A stretch of 64,000 bases of DNA from Gnetum montanum (lineage: Eukaryota > Streptophyta > Gnetopsida > Gnetales > Gnetaceae), in the NCBI GenBank assembly GCA_015680685.1, contig MNCI01008572.1:524456-588455 (forward strand). The letters run 5' to 3'. A program made the translations under genes and the position numbers. The notes under the pieces were generated by a model. It was not told the origin of the DNA, did no database searches, and saw only the letters and a list, made by a program, of their open reading frames with translations. Position 1 is the first letter of the stretch, and each line of letters opens with the position of its first letter. Positions 12,241 to 24,889 of this stretch are shown here, piece by piece.

Positions 12241-12592
12241 TGCAAAGATAAACCTTAATTTTACCAAAAATAACTTCAAAATAACCTCCACAGGTGTCCA
12301 ACTCACCTGTCAACCTTGTAGCCTCTTACCATGGCCTACTAACATCTAAAACTAGAAAAATCCATCCCTTTTAATCATTACCTATTTTATCACACATTTT
12401 TCACATTGGCTAGTTTGACCTTATTTCATGGTCTTTTAACTTATTTTGACCTTGTTATGCATTGTTGACCTTTATTATCATTAGGTAGCCTCATAACTTT
12501 AGTTTCACCATATATACCTTATTCTTTCTATCATGGCCTCTATTGACCCTTGTTTAGCCTTTAATTGGTGTTAGGTAATGGGGTTTAAACAT

Positions 12593-14541
12593 TGTTGCAA
12601 CTAAAAAAAATTGACCATGGAAAAGTCAAGAGATTTGGCATAACAATATCAACCCATGGATCCCAAGGTCCTCTACGAAAATGGGACCCAAGGTACCCAG
12701 GATGGTTTGGTATATCACCCAAGGACTTACAAAATATAAAAAAGAATGGTTTCAAAAAATGGATTTGAACATGACTAAAAATGTACATGGAAATGAACTA
12801 CTTAAAATAGAGATGTAAATAGAAATGACCTACTAAAAATGGAAATGGAAAATGGAGTTGCAATTACATAAATAAACATAGAAATGGAAATGGAAACCAA
12901 AATTTTCACAATAAGAAACATAGAATTTATAAAAGAAAATAAATAAAGTTCGAGTTTCATAGTGTACAAGTTTGTGTCAAAAGGCATAAGAAGTTTGTTG
13001 CTAAAGCTTAAAGTCCATTGGAGAGAGCTACCCCTGCGATTTGGCTACTTCCCAGTTTCAGCCTACTACAACTTTCCATTGATTTCCACCAAGTTTTCTA
13101 AATAGGAATGGAATTGATCTTGCATGTTTGGGGTAATGAAAATTATGTGGGAGTCTCTATGCCTAGCATAGTACCAGTTTCTACCACCAAATGACACTAC
13201 CAGGGAAGGATGTAATGGCTGCAATGGGTTTTGATGGATGCTAATGGAGATGGAAATGGGATAGGGCCTATACTCTTAGTGGTAATGAAAACTAGGTGGG
13301 GGTGTTTATGCCCAATGTAGTATCAGTTTCTACTACTAAAAACATAATTAAGATGTAAAAAAGTTTGATGAGTGATGAAAATGGCTATGAAGGATGGAAA
13401 TGGTGTTGCTAGTCATGAAAATACTAAGTGCTTTGAGTTCTAGAATGCGGAATAGATGCCAAAGTGCTGAAAAATGTTCAAAATTGGAAACCTAGAAATG
13501 GTGTCAACATTGGACTTTTATAGGTTATGGTTGCCATTTTTAGGACTATCATTGATTGCCATTGACTACTAAAAAACTAGCATTAATTATGGGTTTGCAA
13601 TGGTCACTAATACCAACATAGTCAACCAACTACTGCCAATGTGTTTAGCCAACTAATGTCGGTGTAGTCAGCCAACTACTACTAGCATAGTTTGCCAATT
13701 ATTGTCAGTGTAGTTAACCAACTACTGCTAGTGTGGTCAACCAACTACTACTTAACATAGTTAATCAACTACTACTTAGCATTATCAACCAACTACTACC
13801 AACGTGGTCAACCAACTACTACTTAACGTAGTTAATTAACTACTACTTAGCATTATCAACCAACTACTACTAGCATGGTCAACCAACTACTACTAGCATA
13901 GTCAACCAACTACTACTAGCATAGTTGGTATTTGTGGGAAGTTTTGAATGGAATACACACACAAAACTCATTTGTTTACTATAAATAGTAAACAAACTTC
14001 TTTAACTATGCTAAAGGCTTTGTAAATGAGAAATGAAAAAGTATTGGAACACGGAAAGATAGATGAAAACTGTAGAAATGGTAAAACCCATTGAAAAGTA
14101 ACATGCCCAGTGAAGACTATTGTTTGGCTTTTGTTAACTTAGGATGCATGCACTGAATTTTGTTGGAGAAATGGCCATCCCAACAATGCCAACATTGCAT
14201 CTTTTCCTAGTCTTGGTGATGACTACACTGGATGCTATAGCTATTGTGCCTACTAAAAATGGCTCCAACATAGTTGGGGCTATACCACTACAAAAACTCA
14301 TGAAAATTTCATTTTTATCCATTTCAAAGGCATTTGCAACCTTCCCAAGCCCAAATATGAACATTTGGTACCTATTTCTACTTGGGAAATGAGACAATAA
14401 CAACTTTTGAGGTATTTTTCAGCCCCAGAAAGTTAAAATATGTAAGATTATAGCTTATGTACTACATATCTTACATTTACAATGGAACTTTTCCTTAAGC
14501 TAAAAAGTGGAATTTGCAACATGAATTTTGTTGGTGTTTCA
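12593..14541 (-). repeat. 3' LTR of element B (left end approximate)
   Basis: The right end is sharp: ttttgttggtgtttca at 14,526-14,541 is followed by ttggcccctctttgttg, just as at the same junction of Y (25,508-25,539). The left end is placed near a TG at 12,593. The following block 'ccatggatcccaagg..gggacccaagg' aligns loosely with the first 100 bases of the Y LTR. The interior (12,770-13,000) is rich in aaatggaaatg phrases and includes the array at 13,612-13,930. No second copy exists in the window. Confidence 0.6.
13612..13930. repeat. 23-bp tandem array in the LTR of B
   Basis: About fourteen units of the form caaccaactactactagcatagt follow head to tail. A higher-order pattern of about 71 bases (three units) appears twice, starting at 13,738 and 13,809. 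The array lies in the U3 side of the LTR of B, where Y carries its gcgtatacgc words, so both are probably the same kind of regulatory or structural repeat with different sequence. Confidence 0.75.
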
Positions 14542-14558
14542 TTGGCCCCTCTTTGTTG
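14542..14558 (-). other. Polypurine tract of element B
   Basis: The minus strand reads CAACAAAGAGGGGCCAA directly before the LTR. The same tract occurs at 25,523-25,539 in element Y. It primes plus-strand DNA synthesis in LTR retrotransposons. Confidence 0.75.
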
Positions 14559-14559
14559 A

Positions 14560-15590
14560 TGTTTAGGGGATTCACCTAAGAGACATCAACAAAGAATAAA
14601 AAAACACCACGACAACTCCATCATCAATGTCTCTCCTTTGTGCTTGATTCAATAGTATCAAACCATGCTTAATAATTCTTGAAATGAGGTCAAAAAGAAA
14701 TGGTCACAAGGGTTGACTATTGATCAAATAGTTTAGGCTATGCACTTCATGTTTATAAGTATGGTTCACTCAACGGATGCATTTGAGGAACCAACACTCC
14801 ACTCCAAGTTTGTTTTGGACATAACAATGTGATCTTTATCAAAGTTCATTTTTGATGTGACCTTCTCATTGAATGAGTTGTGTTACCCTTAATGGACTTG
14901 ATATTTTTTCATCAAACAAGGTGTTTCATTCTCAATATACTTAGCATTTTCCCACTAAATGAGATATGTTACATTCAAGTAGACCTGGAGGTTTTCCTAT
15001 CGAACAAGGTGTGTTATGGTAGATGGAATTAGAGTTTTTCCATTGAATGAGATGTGTTCCATACAAGTGGACTTGGAGGTAAATCAAAGGTCACACTACT
15101 ACTCAAGGTATATTGAGATTATATTTAGGCTACAGGGTTGGGTTCATAGAAAATGATATGGAACAAGCACTCTTGGATAGATTCAATGAATCTTCCACAT
15201 CAAGGTTATGTGATGACTTGCTGTAGTGATGAGTTGCACTCTTATGATAGCTCCAGGATTCATCCTACAAACATAACTCCAAGAGAGCCAAAAAAACCTA
15301 GAGAGAGAAATCATGTTGTTACAATGGGATACATTGGGCCATGAAGGCTAGTTCAGCCAATTTGGCTACCCAAGGTCACATTTTGTCAATCAAAGGTGTT
15401 GGCAAGCTACTTTGCTAATTTAAGGCCTCAACAAGCTACAGTGCTAGTTTAGGATCATGGCAGACCATAGAAATCAGGCTCACTTGTTGATGATTGTTAA
15501 TAGCATGGCTACTACCATCTACATATAGTATAAGTTGATATAGGAATGATTGACTAGATTGGATAGCTCGTTTCCATCCATTTCTGTTAT
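14560..15590. other. Non-coding spacer between LTR and integrase of B
   Basis: No supported gene. The phrase 'catcctacaaacataactccaag' (15,261-15,285) matches 'catcctgcaaacacaactccaag' in Y near 26,370, which confirms that this is the 3' untranslated spacer of the element. The phrases near 15,340-15,470 (aaggctagttcagcc.., aaggcctcaacaagc..) correspond to the decayed spacer words of Y at 26,530-26,980. Confidence 0.6.
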
Positions 15591-15594
15591 CCAG

Positions 15595-16560
15595 TAGGCC
15601 CCATTAATGTAGGCCTTGTTGATTAAGAAAGATCCTTCCCAGTTGGCTAAGAATCTATTTGCATGCTTGCAAATGGCCTTAAGAACTAGGTACCCTTCCT
15701 TAATCTTTTCCTTTCCTAGGTTGTGATGGTGTTACCATTTTTTACCTCTCTTGGTAACACTCGATGTAAGCATTTGCATTTATTGTTCCTCCACTGAGTC
15801 CAGGTCCATGGTACATAACTCCTTTCTCTACTCATTGATGATGAAGTCAAATAAAGCCACTTGAAGCAACAATGCCTACAATTCAAGAGGTAAAATTGGT
15901 TTAGAACCATAAACAAGGCTATAAGGGATAATGTCCATTGTGGTATGGTATGTCATTCTGTAGGCCCAAGGTGCATGAACAAGCCATTCATGCCATGTGC
16001 ACCTATTGTTATTGAGCATCTTCTTAAGGAGATTAATGATGGCCTTTTTGCTTGCTTTAGCTTGTCCATTGGCTTGATGGTAATAAGGTAACAAGAAAGA
16101 GTGCTTAATGCCTAGGTCATAACAAAACTTCTCCATTTCTTGGCTACTAAACTATGGTACATTGTCTATGACTATGGTCATAGGTATACCAAAATGAGCC
16201 AATGTTGTCCAAGATGAACCTACAAACCTATTTAGATGTAGTCTTCCTTAGGGGAATAGCTTCAACCCACTTAGTAAAGTATTTAATTAAGGTAATGATG
16301 AAGTTATGCTCTGCAAAAGACGTAGGCATTATAGGTCTAATGATATCTAATCTCCACCATTGAAATGGCCAAGTAATTTGATTAGTGTGTAACTCAATTG
16401 GTGGTACATATATGAGATTCTTATGCCATTGGCATGTATCACAAGTTTTTACCTTCTGTAGGAAATCATTTTCCATATAAGGCTAGTAATAACCTAATCT
16501 TAGTGACCATGACTCTAGGTCCTATATGTCCACCACAAACACCCTCATGAACCTACTCTA
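15595..16560 (-). pseudogene. Element B integrase remnant
   Basis: This is a DDE integrase remnant. In protein order it shows the zinc-binding end (KTCDTCQWHKN, 16,400-16,450), the core with LDIIRPIMPTS, and the third catalytic motif in altered form: NGQAKASKK where Y has NGQVEATNK, so the glutamate is lysine. The C-terminal region has NWEGSFLI (about 15,620-15,645) against NWEGPYLV in Y. Frame breaks near 16,137-16,227 and elsewhere exclude function. Confidence 0.85.
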
Positions 16561-16789
16561 GGACTATTCAAGCTTTGGCTCTACCCAAGCACTTTAACAA
16601 TATGTCATCATAGGATCATCGATAGAATGTGCTATCACCTAAAATGACATATTGTTTTGATCATTTATGTACAGCATCCTTTTAAGCAACAATCAGGCCT
16701 TATGAAGATTCACCATGCATAAGATAAAACTTGATATCATCATATGACTCCTTTATAGGAGTAGTATGAATTGCAGCCACAAAGGTATC

Positions 16790-17420
16790 CTTAGCACTCT
16801 ATGTGATGGGAATAGCATAGTCCACAGTTAATGTGGGTAACTTACTAAACACTTCTAGTGTAACACTAAGGGCTACCATTGTGATGGCATCAGCTTTGGT
16901 GTTTTTGTTTTGGAAAATGTTCTGAATATTAGCATTTGTAAATTGTTGTAATAGTTGTTTTCCTAGGTCACAATAAGGCTGTAAATGTTTATCTTTACAT
17001 GCATAAACCTTGATTACTTGATTGACCACAAGTTGTGAATCACCCCTGATTATCAAATGCTTAATTCTTAGGTCATGAGCTACCATCATTCCTTTGATCA
17101 AACCCTCATACTCTACTATGTTATTGGTTCATGGAAACTCAAAATGATAAGAGAAGGATCAAATTTCACTAGATAGGAACATCATGATGGTAATAGCACT
17201 AGCCCCATGAGTAGTTGAAACTCCATCAAAGCGCATGAATACCTCATAGCCCCCAGGCACTTGGCTAATGGTATTGACATTTTCATTTTGGAACTTAGGG
17301 TCTATGGTTTCTTGGTCATCAATAGGTGAAATTGTAAGTTGTGTGGCTATAGCTTAACCTTTTGTTAAAGATTGAAAAATATAATTAAGATCAAATTCTA
17401 TTGTTATGGCTTTCCATCAA
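16790..17420 (-). pseudogene. Element B RNase H remnant
   Basis: The frame 16,799-17,101 reads LIIRGDSQLVVNQV...LQPYCDLGKQLL...NTKADAI, aligning with the Y RNase H (LVVRGDSQLVINQV...NTIADALA). The upstream part (17,150-17,330) aligns at DNA level with the first part of the Y domain around FDGAST. Stops separate the pieces. Confidence 0.8.
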
Positions 17421-17499
17421 GCTATACAACTACTCATAAATATTGATTGTTATGATTCTAAGTATGTTTTCTTTGCAAATGATGTTTACTTGGCGCCTA

Positions 17500-18990
17500 G
17501 AGAGCTACCATCTCCATTTCTTCAATGAGAAGACTAGTGCTAGAAAATACTTCTCTTCTTTAAAATATCTAGTCTCATGGGCAACTAATGCATGGCTAAA
17601 GTAGTATACTAGCATTTCTAATCCATCATCATACTTTTAACAAAGTAAAGAGGCAATGGATGTGTTAGAGATGGTAACATAGATATAAAATGGTTTACCC
17701 TCTTATGGAGGATATACTGTCGATATTTTCACTAGCTCTTGCTTAAGGTTTTCAATGGCTTCTTAGCATTGAGCCATCCCCTCACAATGAACTCCTTTCT
17801 TAAAAAATTGTTGCATGGGTTGTAACTTATCTGTAATCCTAGCATTGAATGTACAAATAAATTGTAATATACCTTGTAGTCCCCAAAGCTCCTTAAGGTT
17901 GGTTGTTACTGCCAAATTGCAGATGGCCTTAACCTTATCAAGATCGACATGTATCCCTACTTTAGATACTACAAAGCCAAGTATCTTACCAGTCTTAACA
18001 TCAAAGACACACTTCTTAGGATTAAGTCTAAGTTCAAAATTAAGAAGACATCATTTGAGAATGAGGTCTAAGTCATTAGCATGGTCATTGGCCACTTTGG
18101 ACTTAATGACTATATTATCTACATAATCATTGAGTAATCCTAGCATGTAATTACTAAAGATATACATCATATCTCTTTGATAGGTTGCTCCTACATTCTC
18201 AAGGCCAAATGGCATCATAGTATAGCAAAAGGTACCCCAAGGAATCATGAAGGTAGTGCTAAGTTAGTGTTATTAGTTGATTCTAATTTAGTTGTATCCT
18301 AAGAACCCATCCATAAAAGACAACAAGGCATGCCTAGTTGTGGTATCAATGAGTTGATTAATAATAGGCAAAGGGAAATTGTCCTGAATGGTTACCTTAT
18401 TTGGGTCTCAAGAATTGATGCAAATATAGATACTCTCATTTTTCTTATGGACTACCATAATGTTGGAAATCCACTCTATGTAGTTAATAGCTCTAATGAA
18501 ACTAGCTTGGTAGAATTTGGTAATTCCATCACAACCTACCAAGGCTAAATCAAGCCTAATGTTACACACTTTCTTCTTAACTTATCTAATGCTAGGATCG
18601 AGTATGATGTTATATTATACTACACATGGATCTAAGCCTAACATATCCTCATATGACCAAGCAAAGGCCTTAATGTTGTCTTGTAGAACCTTGGTGATGT
18701 CTTGAGCCTAGTGAGGTTCCAATGAGGAACTTAGCTTAACATTTTTCTCCTCACCACTATGTGTTATGATAGGAACCTTAGCTAGAGAGTCTTTAATTAT
18801 GTCACCAACCTCAAGGTCAAAGGTTTTAACTAGATTTTTAGGCCATTATATGGGCTTTTCAATTGAGGCTATATGGTTGTCAAGACTCTCAAGCTCAAGG
18901 TCTACACAATTAGGATCGATGCATCATTCAACATCACCATGAGGTCCACTCACACTCAAACATAAGGTAATTTTCTTCCAAGTGTTCATA
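17500..18990 (-). pseudogene. Element B reverse transcriptase remnant
   Basis: The frame at 18,051-18,248 reads PWGTFCYTMMPFGLENVGATYQR...LNDYVDNIVIKSK. The catalytic YVDD box is YVDN, a G-to-A type change. The DNA on both sides (17,740-18,050 and 18,250-18,990) follows the Y reverse transcriptase in order, including the palm start and the segment N-terminal to it. Many stops are present. Confidence 0.85.
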
Positions 18991-19379
18991 CTTCAATCCT
19001 ACATATCAACCATAAGCACATTAAGTGGAACTTGGGTAAAAATAAGTAAATCATACCAAAATGATATAAGATACTTTGGTAAAGATATGTGATTCGAATG
19101 ACAAACAAAAATTGAAAACAAGGTTAACCAAGGCTATAATAGATAAATAATGAATAATGGGATCAAAAAAATATAATAGAAGATCATCCAAAGGCCATAA
19201 AAGACAAAATAAGGTGACCATGGTAAAAACAGGAAGTGATACGATGGTTGTATAAAGTTAATTGATGAGAGAAAAGGGTCAATAATGTAAAACAAGGTCA
19301 AATCTCTAAAAATGGAATACATATGGCAAAAATTGGTTAATAGTGATCAAACAAGAATATGTTATGCTAGTTTTAGGCC

Positions 19380-22260
19380 TTAGCGGGCTATTGTATGGGG
19401 CTATAGGGTTGCTAGGAGAGTTTGGGCACATGAGGAGGTCATTTTGGGGCTGTTTCAAAGTAAAATAGGCACCTTTTATTGTGGCTATGCTAGCCCAGAA
19501 TAGTTGACCTTTAGGGATTATTTCCATGGCTTGGTATGGTCATTTTCAAGCTTTTAGTGGTCTAAAAAACTAGTGCAATGGGTAGGAATTGAAGATTAGC
19601 AAGTTTAGGGATCATTTAGACCCTCAAAAAGTGGAAAAATCTTGTTGCTAGTGATGACTGCAATAGGCTACCAAGCCCTAGCATAGTCACAAAGGAATTC
19701 ATGAGTTCATGGGGTTTCTAGGGCTAAAACAAAGTAAACTTTTCATTTGGAAGCAATGGGGATAAGGTTCTAATCATTCTAAGTTGAATTTAGATCATTA
19801 TGAGCTACTTATTGTTAGTTTTTGTTGTCACAGTTTTCCTTCCCAGTGGGACTACACTGCTCCAACAAAGTCCCTAGCTAACTCAACATAGCTAGGAGTA
19901 GAAAATGAATTTTGATTAATTTTAGGGCTTGATCGACCACCCTAATGAGCTTTTGGGGTTACTAGTATTGTTAGCTAAGGTTTTTGTGTAAAAATTGCTA
20001 GTGTTCATGTCTACTTTAGGGTTGGATGGCTAAAAAGCATGGAACTACACTGAGCATGCAATCCCTAGTGTAGTCAAGTATCCCAAATTGAAGAAAGGGT
20101 TGAACAACAATGTATTTTGGATTGTTTCCCAAGGTTCTATGGTCTAGGCATATTCTAGTAGGGTTTTGGGTGTTTCTAGGAGTTTATTGGGATAGTTTTA
20201 AGGTAATTTTGACCATGTTTGAGGGGACTACGTTGGGCTTGGGTAGGGACTACATAGGCCCAACATAGTCCCAACCTCCCTACTAATGTAGTCAAGTTGG
20301 AAAGGTTGAAAATGGGTTTATGTTTCCAAACCTGGCTCTAGTGGACCCCAGGCCTTCTAGAAGTGACAGACAAGCTATTTTGGTCAATTTTTTGGTAAGT
20401 ATATGGGGACTACATTGGATCTAGAGAGGGAATTTGCTAACCCAGCATAGTCCTAGCTTTAGCTAACATAGCCCAAGCTTTGATTGTTAAAAATGATGGA
20501 AAAAGATGGAATCTATGGTTTTTCAAGCTCCAATAAGGATCTAGGGTTCGTTGGAAGTGGATTTTGTGTCTTTCTAAAAACTTGGTATGGACCACTAGGG
20601 TTTGAGAGGGATTGCACTAGCCTAGTGTAGTCCCAGTTTCTCCTCAACATAGTTAAGGTTTAAGAGCCCAAAATGATGAATTTTGACTCAAATGACTATG
20701 TTAGGCTCTAAAGGGAACTATGTTGGCCCAACGTAGTCCTAGGTTCTATTTAGTGAATTTTCAAAGGACTATGCTAGGCTCTAAAGGGGACTATGCTGGC
20801 CCAACATATTCCCAAGTTCTATTTAGTGTAGTCAAAGCTAGAGTGGCCAAAAGTAGTGGAAAACTAAAGGATTAATGCTCAAGCAACCTTGGATGGGTTC
20901 TTAGGGTTTTTCAACTATCTATTTGCATAGTTCTTGGTCAAAATTATCAATTCTATGGGGACTACATTGGGCTTAGGTAGGGACTACACTGGCCTAGAGT
21001 AGTCCTCCTTCTCTTTTAGCATAGTCATGATGAAAAGTCCCAAAGTATGTGCAAAAAGTAGATTTCATGGCCATATAGGTCCAAAATAGGGTTTTAAGGC
21101 TTACCAGAGTCAAGCTTCATGTTTTTTTTGATTTTTTGATAATTTTCAAAGGGACTACACTAGGCCTAGACTAGGACTATGCTAGCCTAGTGTGGTCTCT
21201 AGTTTTTCTAGTGTCATCAAAAGGAAGAGGGAAAAGGTGATACCATTTACTACAATCAATCATGCTTTGGGATTATCGGAGGCTCAAACTAGGGTTTGGG
21301 CAAACAATGTGTTGATTTGGGGTTAACTAAAAGTTGAATGGACTAGATGGGCTACTTGGGGTTGTAAGAAGATAAGAAATGATGTTGGACTATGTTGGGT
21401 AGTAGCCAATACTATGCTAGTCTAGCATAGTCCCTCACTTCTGTCAACATAGTTGATGAAGAGGTTTTGATTCTTATCAAATTTAGAGTGCTTGTGATCA
21501 ATTTTCAATGCTATCAGGGGTTTTGACCAAGGTTTGGTAAGGTTATACTACCAATGTGAAGGCTTCTAAAGGTTGGATGGACTTTTGAAAGTCCACCCCA
21601 TCATGGGCTATGCTGGCAGTAGTTGGGACTACACTCACCCAGCATAGTCCTTGTCTCCCCCCTAGCATACTCTTTTTATCTTACCCAAAATTATTATACT
21701 TGGTTGTATTCTTGAGTTGTAGGATGCATAAGTTAGGTTCTAGGAGAGTTATGTGGATTTTGCTATTATTCTATGGTCATAGGTTGACTACTCTCAGTGT
21801 AGTATAGCTAGAAGACTAATTATTCTTAGCATAGTCATGGCTTTTTTATTATTTTTGGAGTGCCCAATGTGGGGCCCACTCAAAATTACCAAATTTTATT
21901 AAAAAAATTCACTCAGCCCCAATGTATTCCTAGTTTCCATTTTTAAAACTAAGTGAATGTGGAGTTGAAAATAGAAACCAAGGTTTCAAGGGTAATGCCT
22001 AGGTTTGGATTGGTATTAAATTGGAAAAACTTGGAAAATTGTTGTTTCTTGTTCCATTTCATGCTACTATGCCCTAGTGTAAGAGCTCTACCATTGTTAC
22101 TACTTCCCACTAACTACTACTCAACTTAGTGGTAACCACTAGTGGACTACTGTTAGTGTAGTCATACCATTTGAGCCTTACTCCCAACATAGTCTATCCA
22201 TTGAAGTCCACTTCCAGTGTAGTCAAGGATTTCTTCACATTTCTAGGCTTGTCTTCAACA
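19380..22260. repeat. Word-rich stretch upstream of the B antisense gene
   Basis: For almost 3 kb the sequence repeats phrases such as 'gggactacactgggcc', 'cccaacatagtccc' and 'ctagtgtagtc' at irregular spacing of about 80-250 bases. No frame here is convincing. The words share the actacta/catagt core of the LTR array of B (13,612-13,930). The stretch ends at the ATG of the decayed antisense gene (22,263). In Y the corresponding place is only about 600 bases. Confidence 0.6.
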
Positions 22261-22262
22261 CC

Positions 22263-24189
22263 ATGGGTAAGAAAATGGCTCCTATTAGAAATCCAAAGTT
22301 GGAGGATTTGGATGCTACAACTGAAACCTTAGTTTTTCTATCACGCCCAAGGATTGGGATGAGTTTAGCTACCACCTTTCCAAGCTATGCCATTCTCACT
22401 AGTTTTCTATTCTGTTTCTTGGTTTTTGTTGTATTTCTTAGACCAACACCCATGTACTTATTATTTTTCAATTCTACAAAAATCCTACCTCATATTTTGG
22501 TCATCTCTACATGGATCTAAGGTTGTTCAATAGTTTTTGATCTTGTAAAATTGAATTTTTTAAATGGGATTGCTATTTGGGTGCTTTTTCCAATTTTATC
22601 AACATGGAATAGTTTTCCTTAGATATAGAACAAAGTACTTGTCAAAATTAAATTTTAACAAAATCATACCCCCTTATTTTAATGTTTTTTTAAATGGGTA
22701 TAAGTTTTTTTGGTTGTATCTCCTATAATCAATGGCTAGATTAAGTTAAGTTTTGTAAGTTTTGTAATCTTTAGGTGAAAAAGTAAGCAATTGTTTATAT
22801 TTTTTATTAAGTAAATATCTATATATTTTAAAATTTATTGTTATGAATTTTTAGGATTATTTTAAAGCTTTCCAATGGTTGTGGTACCATTCAATTTGGT
22901 GTTACAATAAGGAAGTTATGGTTGTTTGAGAAAAGTTGTGTATGTAGGGTTCTTTGCCATTTTTTGAATTTCATGAAAGTTCAAAAATTTCTTCTATGTT
23001 TAGAGCTTGATTTAATCTTTTAAATGATGGTGGATTTACTCCATTTGGAGCTCAAACAAATTTTGATGAATTTTTTGCAAACCCTGCACGAAAGAAGGTT
23101 TATGTTGATGGCTATGGTTAGGTCACTATGGTAATTTTTTCTAGAAAATTGGTTAACATTTCTAATGATTTCTTGTTACGGTATTATAGCTTATGTTTTT
23201 TCACAATTCCAATTGTTATAGAATAATCAAATTTTGTGAAGTCGTTAATTAGTTATGGATATTTCCATTTGGTTCTACAAAATCATGGTTACAAGGGTAT
23301 GATGCCTTTACCCCTCTAAAGATGGAAAATTTTGAGGTTGTAAAAATATTTTCTATTAACATCCCATGATCTTGTGAATTCTTGGGGATGTCAAGAAGGG
23401 GCTAGAAGTGGTTTGAATCAAGTTCAAAGTTTTTTCATATTTTTTTCTAAGTGCTTTCTTGCAACCATTTTGGTGTTAACTATGAAATTTTGTTGAATGT
23501 TGGTTATAATCTTACATCATGTGTCAAAATATTTTCTATGTGTAAAATTATTTATGGAAATTGAAAATTTAGTTTTATGCTATGTTTTTCATGTTTTTAG
23601 TCCTAAACTATCATTTTTATATTTTTGATTATAGTCTGTCATTGTTATAGTTTTAGTTCTAAGCTTCCATTTTTTCTAAGTGTTGTTTTTTCCTATGTTT
23701 AATGGTTGTAAGGCTTTGATTTTAAGTTTGCATGTTTATAACCATAATTGTTGAATGTTTCAAGCCCTTCTTGAAATCCATCTTGGTAGTGATAGAGATG
23801 GTGGGGTTGTTGTGTTGCATCAACATGCAATACCTAAGTCCCCAAGTCTTAACATGGAGTGGGATCAACATGGGATATGGTTTAGGAAAGGGCTTAGACT
23901 TCCTATCCTACCTACTATAGAACTACAATATGATAGTTTGGTCATACTTGAAGTTCAAGGTAGCAGTAATGATCATGAAGACCATCCTACCTCGATCCTC
24001 CAGTCTGATTGTGAAATTCATAATAGATAAACCTTATGATGGTGTGAAAGGAAAGACACATGATGAATCGACTACTATGGATCCTTGTAAACTTTTGCAA
24101 ATTTGGGAGATGCCAAAATTTGGACAATATAACTTGAACAACACCTTGATTATTGGCCATCATGCCCATACATGGTTCCAAAACCCTCC
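22263..24189 (+). pseudogene. Antisense gene of element B, 5' part (exon 1, intron 1, part of exon 2)
   Basis: Exon 1 (22,263 to about 22,390) starts MGKKMAPIRNPK and contains LSRPRIG, matching MGKGKEVEGQGRK...LPKPRIP of the Y gene. A T-rich intron of about 1.3 kb with no words follows. Exon 2 is recognised at about 23,755-24,189. It contains PFLEIHLGS (Y: PFLLVVELVG), HGIWFRKG (Y: NGV-stop-FREG) and, before the break, 'aacaacaccttgat...ggttccaaaaccctcc' against 'gacaacaccttatt...tgttccagaaccctcc' in Y. Element Y is inserted directly after this point. The gene resumes at 42,253. Confidence 0.75.
24185..24189. repeat. Target-site duplication of element Y, left copy
   Basis: CCTCC lies directly before the TG of the left LTR. 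The same five bases follow the CA of the right LTR at 42,253-42,257. The uninterrupted relative inside Y (32,435-32,443 region, 'ccagaaccctcctggcac') shows that the target originally had one copy. Confidence 0.9.
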
Positions 24190-24776
24190 TGTACCGTCCG
24201 AAATCGTCGGTCTCCGGCTGGAAGGAAATAGAGACCGCGGGATCACCAGACATGCACAAAAGACCCTACCTTCGCCTGAGGGCGAGCTGGAATGAACGAA
24301 GGTAGAGTACCTTGGGTGGTCCACACGTAGATCAGACAAGGATTTCCCCAAATGTACACCGAAGTGCAATACACTGGGTTATATGTGAATGGCGTAACAG
24401 GCGTAAAATAGAGCGTAAACAGCATAACTAGTGTAAACAGAGCATAGACGTAAACGAAAGTAAACAAAATACATGCAACAATTAATGCAAACTGTAAATG
24501 ATTTTGGGAAGAAAATGTTACAATGGCATTACAGAATGAGAATACAATGCATCGGTCTAACGCAGTTGTGACTAGGAAACAAGGTGGACGAAAAGCCCCG
24601 GTGGATGCAAGGGTGACTGTGGGCTGGTTCACACTATAGGCACAACGTAGAGGCTGTGTGCTCAATGTACAGGGTTGTCCAGTGTATACAGTTTTCTACC
24701 CTAGTGCTCAACGTCTTTGCTCTTTGGTTTGCTCTGGGATTTTGCCAACCACCATGGATCTCATGAAAAATTGGGG

Positions 24777-24784
24777 TTTTTATA
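24777..24784 (-). promoter_or_regulatory. Candidate TATA box of the 3' LTR of Y
   Basis: The minus strand reads GTATAAAAACCCC. The same sequence is kept in the other LTR (41,545-41,552). It lies just downstream, in element orientation, of the word array, which suits an LTR promoter with U3 of about 740 bases. Confidence 0.6.
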
Positions 24785-24889
24785 CAGGTTTTGACGGCAG
24801 ACTCAGGTTGGGCGACACGTGGCACGTTGACCGGGTGCAAAAGCATAAAATTTACAAGTGTACAATATGTTACATTTGGTAGGCATATA

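Larger units (their letters stand above)
7080..12580 (+). mobile_element. Element E: decayed Tat-like fragment, plus strand
   Basis: The plus strand shows gag (7,108-8,550) and protease (8,560-8,960). Next come the spacer words 'ggcccactaaggcctaaaact' (9,290-9,430), a long stretch with no clear coding content, and a block rich in 'agccatgttggccaatgtgg' (11,220-12,240). That order mirrors the minus strand of element Y (gag, protease, spacer words, antisense gene, leader words). No reverse transcriptase follows: the left LTR of element B begins instead at about 12,590. The word type matches that in the LTR of element A, so A and E belong to one family placed head to head. Confidence 0.7.

Noticed and set aside
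13612-13930. Regular short repeats that could suggest a CRISPR array
   Set aside because: Units are head to tail without unique spacers and degenerate. The context is a plant retrotransposon LTR.
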